Shown: positions 60,270 through 64,000 of the stretch, one piece after another | Position numbering within the stretch: the first letter of the stretch is position 1 | Layout: each line of letters begins with the position of its first letter | Assembly: GCA_938085105.1 (NCBI GenBank) | Contig: CALKGK010000044.1 | Location: 1-64,000 of the forward strand | DNA length: 64,000 nucleotides | Direction: 5' to 3' | DNA from: an uncultured Flavobacteriales bacterium | GTDB taxonomy: Bacteria > Bacteroidota > Bacteroidia > Flavobacteriales_D > Sanyastnellaceae | Position numbers and translations under genes: made by a program | Notes under the pieces: generated by a model | What the model was told of the DNA's origin: nothing | Database searches by the model: none | The model's input: the letters and a program-made list of their open reading frames with translations, nothing else

Positions 60270-62394
60270 GCAGACTGTACTTTTGCTAGTACTGGTCATT
60301 ATCCACTCTTCTTTGAGTGCACTCGATGTGAACCAAAAGGATTCTCAGGGGTCTTTTCTTGGAGAGAATATTCTCTTACTTGAGAAGCAGTCGCCCGATT
60401 TAAGCATTCAAGACATCATCACAAGAGATGATTTTGTAGCCTCTGATGTGCCCGTTCCCAATTTTTTCGTTTCAGATTACGCACAATGGGCCAAAGTAGA
60501 ACTCAGTAATTCAGGAGAAGCTCAAGAGTATCTGATTGAGCTATCGCAGCCCACGCTTGCAGAAGTGAGCTTCTTTTTTGTGAAAGATGGAGTTGTTCTC
60601 GATCAACTTGATGCTGGGCTCAGCGTGAATGCATCGGAATGGTACAAAGAGAGTGTGAATTTTATTTTCCCTTTCACGCTAGATCAAAACGAGGAAGCCA
60701 GCATTTACATTCGAACTAGAAGCGGGGATCAGGTGGCCATGCCTTTGAAGATTTTTGAACGGGTGAGCTACCAAGAAGCCTTATTCGATCAGACCTTGTT
60801 CTTTGGCATTTACGCGGGTATTTTCTTGGTGATGATGCTCTATAACATCTTCGTTTACTTCAGTACGCGAGATCGTTCTTACCTGCTTTATGTGTTCTAC
60901 ATCGTTGTAGTAGGACTCACCCAAGCAAATTATCTGGGCTACCTCTTTCCTCTCATTTATCCATCGGTTCCTGACCTTGCCGTTTTCGGAACGTATTTCT
61001 TTGGTGCGTTTTCGGGTGTATTTGCCGTCGTGTTCATGCGCTATTTCTTGCGCACAAATAAACGAACCCCAATGCTCGATCGTGGGTTCAAGATCTTTGT
61101 ATCGATTTACTTCATTGCCACTTTCTTAGCCGTTTTTGAATACCACAATCTCAGCTACCAAATCATTCAATTGAACGCCATGCTGTTGGCGGTATTTATG
61201 ATTGTAGTGGCTACACGTTTAGCTCTTCAAGGCTATCGAGATGCGAAGTTTTTCCTCATTTCTTGGAGCAGTTTTCTGCTCGGTGTATGCGTGTTTGTAG
61301 CGAAAGACTATGGCCTCTTGGAATACAGCTGGTTTACTTATAATGGTATGGTACTGGGCTCAGCCATTGAAGTGATTTTACTTTCCTTCGCCCTGGCAGA
61401 TCGAATCAATCAGTTGAAAAAGGAAAAAGATCAAGAACAAGCAGCAAGGTTAATTGCCATCGAAGAGAACGAACGCATGGTGCGCGAACAAAACATCGTG
61501 CTCGAAGCAAAAGTGGAAAACCGAACAAAAGAACTGGAACAGAGTAACAACGAACTCAATACCACACTTTCCAATTTGAAGGAAGCTCAGTCGCAACTTG
61601 TAGATGCTGAAAAGATGGCGAGTTTGGGGCAGATGACAGCCGGAATTGCGCACGAGCTCAATAACCCAATCAACTTCGTAAGCTCCAATGTGATGCCGCT
61701 GAGGAGAGATTTGGACGATGTCTTTGAAGTGCTCAGTGCCTACGAAAAGCTGAAACCAGAAGACCAAAACTTAAAGCGTGCTTTTGAGGAAATTGAAGAA
61801 CTCAAAGAAGACATTGAACTAACTTTCATTAAAGATGAGATTTCTTCCTTGTTGAATGGAATAGAAGAAGGAGCTAATCGAACAGCAACAATAGTAAAAG
61901 GTTTAAGGGTGTTTTCTCGCTTGGATGAAGATGCGCTGAAAAGAGCCGATGTCAACGAATGCCTCGATTCTACACTGATTGTCGTAAAAAGTGCCATTGA
62001 TGGAGATGTGGTCGTCGATAGAAACTTCGATGAGTCGCTTCCAAGGATCAATTGCTACCCTGGCAAACTGAACCAAGTATTCATGAACATCATCACGAAT
62101 GCAGCTCAGGCCACCAAGAAAAACGGAAAAGAGGAAAAAAAGGTGGAAATCAGTAGTTCTCATGATGATAACTTCGTTTATATTCGAATTTCAGACAACG
62201 GAGTGGGGATGGACGAAAAAACAAAAGCCAAAATCTTTGACCCTTTCTTTACCACCAAAGAGGTAGGGGAAGGGACTGGTCTAGGTCTTTCAATCGTTCT
62301 AGGAATCATGAACGACCACAAAGGAAAAATTGAAGTGAATTCTACCTTGGGAGAAGGCACTGAATTTCTTTTAACTTTGTCTCGGTCCTTATGA
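60220..62394 (+). CDS. 7TM-DISM sensor histidine kinase
   Basis: The 724-residue protein has a signal-like helix (18-34), an extracytoplasmic 7TMR-DISMED2-type beta domain (about 40-185), seven transmembrane helices (about 195-395), a long coiled coil (about 400-465), and HisKA with His478 (GIAHELNNPINF), then the ATPase domain with ISDNGVGMDEKTKAKIFDPFFTTK and GTGLGLSIV. It probably senses a small ligand, often sugar-like, outside the cell. Its start overlaps the acyltransferase gene by 50 bases; no better in-frame ATG exists before the domain. It is followed 14 bases later by the REC-kinase hybrid. Confidence 0.92.
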   Translation: MNTGNFQVKEINSKWGKQTVLLLVLVIIHSSLSALDVNQKDSQGSFLGENILLLEKQSPDLSIQDIITRDDFVASDVPVPNFFVSDYAQWAKVELSNSGEAQEYLIELSQPTLAEVSFFFVKDGVVLDQLDAGLSVNASEWYKESVNFIFPFTLDQNEEASIYIRTRSGDQVAMPLKIFERVSYQEALFDQTLFFGIYAGIFLVMMLYNIFVYFSTRDRSYLLYVFYIVVVGLTQANYLGYLFPLIYPSVPDLAVFGTYFFGAFSGVFAVVFMRYFLRTNKRTPMLDRGFKIFVSIYFIATFLAVFEYHNLSYQIIQLNAMLLAVFMIVVATRLALQGYRDAKFFLISWSSFLLGVCVFVAKDYGLLEYSWFTYNGMVLGSAIEVILLSFALADRINQLKKEKDQEQAARLIAIEENERMVREQNIVLEAKVENRTKELEQSNNELNTTLSNLKEAQSQLVDAEKMASLGQMTAGIAHELNNPINFVSSNVMPLRRDLDDVFEVLSAYEKLKPEDQNLKRAFEEIEELKEDIELTFIKDEISSLLNGIEEGANRTATIVKGLRVFSRLDEDALKRADVNECLDSTLIVVKSAIDGDVVVDRNFDESLPRINCYPGKLNQVFMNIITNAAQATKKNGKEEKKVEISSSHDDNFVYIRISDNGVGMDEKTKAKIFDPFFTTKEVGEGTGLGLSIVLGIMNDHKGKIEVNSTLGEGTEFLLTLSRSL

Positions 62395-62408
62395 CCTAAC
62401 ACTAACTA

Positions 62409-63500
62409 ATGGGAAACGATAAGCACAAGATAAATGTCCTGTACCTGGACGATGAAGAGAATAATTTAACCTCCTTCAAGGCGAGTTTTCGTCGGGAATT
62501 TAAGGTGTTCACAACCACTTCTGCGAGCGAAGCCGTGCAGATTTTAACAGAGAACGACATTCACGTAGTGATTTCAGATCAAAAAATGCCCAACATCAGC
62601 GGTGTGGAGTTCTTTGAGCTGATCATTCCCGATTTTCCAGATCCGATTCGTATGCTCCTCACAGGGTATGCAGACATTGAGGCGGTCATCGACTCGATTA
62701 ACAAAGGTCAGGTGTATCGATACATCTCAAAACCTTGGAACGAGCAAGAGCTGCGCATCACAATCAATAATGCTTTTGAGCTTTTTGATTCCAAGCGTCA
62801 ACTTCAAATTAAAAACCAAGAGCTCGAAAAGGCATACAGCGAATTGGAGAAATTGGTTTACAGCGCTTCTCACGACTTGAGAGCTCCTTTGGTGAGTATC
62901 TTAGGCATCCTAAAACTTGCCCGAGCAGAAGGGGTGGAAGGCTCTGCAAAAGAGTACCTTCACATGATTGAGAAGACAGTAGGGAAACTCGATCTTTTTG
63001 TGCAAAACCTCATCAACTACCATCAAAACATGAAGAACGGTCAGCTTCTGGCTAACGTAAACTTCGATTTGATGTTCGATGAAATTGTGAGTAATTATAG
63101 ACATTTCGATGGAGCCTCAGATGTTCGCTTCATTAAAGATATTCAGGCAGAAGGCAGTTTTAGTCTTGATGAAATGAGATTGAAGATGGTACTGAACAAC
63201 TTCGTCTCCAATGCCATCAAGTTTAGAGACCGCACGAAGCCTGATCCATTTATTAAACTGACCGTACAATCCGAAGACGAAAACCTTGTTATTTCTTGTG
63301 AAGACAACGGCATCGGGATCGAAGAAGAACTCCTTCCTCGTATCTACGACATGTTCTACAGAATCACAGAAGATAACAACGGCTCGGGAATTGGTTTGTA
63401 CATTGCAAAAGAAGCTTCTGAAAGAATGGGAGGAACGATTAAAGTCGATTCGAACATTGGTTCTGGAAGTAAATTTTTGATCATCATTCCGAAAAACTAA
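62409..63500 (+). CDS. Response regulator / histidine kinase hybrid (REC-HisKA-HATPase)
   Basis: The 363-residue soluble protein has an intact N-terminal receiver (D14, D15, phosphoacceptor D57 in VISDQKMP, and the Lys in SKPW) followed by a coiled coil, a HisKA with His155 (SASHDLRAPL), and an ATPase domain (NNFVSNAIKF, DNGIGIEEELLPRIYDMFYR, GSGIGLYIAKE). The receiver comes first, the reverse of usual hybrid kinases, so it probably receives phosphate from the 7TM kinase and controls this kinase's own output. Its stop overlaps the next start (TAATG). Confidence 0.92.
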   Translation: MGNDKHKINVLYLDDEENNLTSFKASFRREFKVFTTTSASEAVQILTENDIHVVISDQKMPNISGVEFFELIIPDFPDPIRMLLTGYADIEAVIDSINKGQVYRYISKPWNEQELRITINNAFELFDSKRQLQIKNQELEKAYSELEKLVYSASHDLRAPLVSILGILKLARAEGVEGSAKEYLHMIEKTVGKLDLFVQNLINYHQNMKNGQLLANVNFDLMFDEIVSNYRHFDGASDVRFIKDIQAEGSFSLDEMRLKMVLNNFVSNAIKFRDRTKPDPFIKLTVQSEDENLVISCEDNGIGIEEELLPRIYDMFYRITEDNNGSGIGLYIAKEASERMGGTIKVDSNIGSGSKFLIIIPKN

Positions 63501-63901
63501 TGTCAAAAGAACTCCACATCATCTTAGTTGACGATAACGATATTGATATCGTGGTCAATTCAAAGTTGCTGAAGTTGGCTAATTTTAGCCAAAACATTAC
63601 TTCCTTCAACTCAGGAAGAGACGTGCTTCACTTTCTTGAAGAAGACCAGTCGTCGCTCACAGAAAAGACAAACATCCTCCTGCTGGATATTCAAATGCCA
63701 ACCATGGGCGGTTTTGAGTGTCTTGAAAAGATCATGGCACTGCCTGAAAGCGTCTTGAGTAGCCTGAAGGTGTTCATGCTTTCTTCTAGCATCGATCGAA
63801 ACGATATCGAAAGGGCAGAAAAAAATCCAGCGATCCTCAAAGTACTTGAAAAACCGCTGGATGTGTATCTTCTAAAAAGACTGGTGGAAGCTCACGCTTA
63901 A
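63500..63901 (+). CDS. Single-domain response regulator
   Basis: The 133-residue stand-alone receiver is complete: D11 and D12 in the acidic pocket, phosphoacceptor D63 (LLLDIQMPTMGG), Ser/Thr (MLSSS) and K118 (LEKPLD). It has no output domain, so it probably passes phosphate on or acts by protein contact. It is the last gene of the E1-like to regulator run, coupled to the hybrid kinase by a one-base overlap. Confidence 0.92.
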   Translation: MSKELHIILVDDNDIDIVVNSKLLKLANFSQNITSFNSGRDVLHFLEEDQSSLTEKTNILLLDIQMPTMGGFECLEKIMALPESVLSSLKVFMLSSSIDRNDIERAEKNPAILKVLEKPLDVYLLKRLVEAHA

Positions 63902-63906
63902 GCTCC

Positions 63907-64000
63907 TCAGCTGAAATATCTGAAATCCTCTCCGTCTTCAATGCGTAAAATGCTTTCGTAAATCAAACGAATCACATTTTCTACGTCTTCTTTACTAACG
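63907..64000 (-). CDS. Partial gene at the right edge, unknown product
   Basis: On the minus strand an open frame enters from beyond 64000 and ends at the TGA at 63909-63907. The visible 30 residues include SKEDVENVIRLIYESILRIE followed by DGEDFRYFS. This is too little to name a family. It is convergent with the response-regulator gene, 5 bases away. Confidence 0.55.
   Translation of the reverse strand, partial: VSKEDVENVIRLIYESILRIEDGEDFRYFS

Overview
The window comes from the chromosome of a member of the Bacteroidota, most likely Flavobacteriales. The evidence is the complete type IX secretion/gliding core gldK-gldL-gldM-gldN with a PorP/SprF-type protein, gldA, proteins ending in type IX sorting domains, LptE and SecG of Bacteroidota type, a bacterial geranylgeranylglyceryl-phosphate synthase, and many start-proximal TAnnTTTG promoter boxes typical of this phylum. 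I cannot name the species. Coding density is very high: many genes overlap by 1-14 bases or meet tail to tail. No rRNA, tRNA, prophage or CRISPR array was seen.

Layout. 1-441 is a tandem array of a 124-base repeat. 588-7863: outer-membrane barrel protein, nadE, a BNR-propeller secreted protein, a MazG-type pyrophosphohydrolase and a CUB-like type IX cargo protein. 7933-14587: dtd, purL, a PASTA protein, another type IX cargo protein and an RluD-type pseudouridine synthase. 14657-22535 (minus): ABC-F ATPase, gldN, gldM, gldL, gldK and porP/sprF. 22728-26206 (minus): an arginase-fold protein with replaced metal ligands, coupled to topA. 26446-33259: miaB, a sigma-54 activator, lptE, an acidic repeat-adaptor-like protein, secG, then groES-groL. 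33329-36066: gldA, rsgA, cysQ. 36223-39058: a TPP riboswitch and the TonB-dependent receptor it probably controls. 39390-40983: GGGP synthase and an alpha/beta hydrolase. 41007-42024: an IS1595-like element. 42187-49761: carB, DUF4834, YfhO and a partner membrane protein. 49781-55207: DCC protein, acyltransferase, MFS transporter, DUF1853, OmpH/Skp-like and DUF4924 genes. 55194-63901: a signalling cluster (two sensor kinases, a REC-kinase hybrid, a normal receiver, a receiver lacking its phosphoacceptor) surrounding an E1-like/nitroreductase fusion and an overlapping acyltransferase gene. A partial gene runs off the right end.

Most notable signal. A 20-base motif, GGGCTACTTAAGCCGATAGC, occurs twelve times in five intergenic loci, in both orientations, always able to form a GCTA/TAGC hairpin or nearly so. 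Two of these copies are the inverted ends of a 1018-base unit carrying one zinc-ribbon, IS1595/ISXO2-like transposase gene whose catalytic residues appear to be lost and whose stop codon lies in the right-hand copy. This looks like a REP/RAYT-type partnership (dispersed palindromes plus a single domesticated transposase) built on a different transposase family. That interpretation is inference; the repeats and their positions are directly visible.
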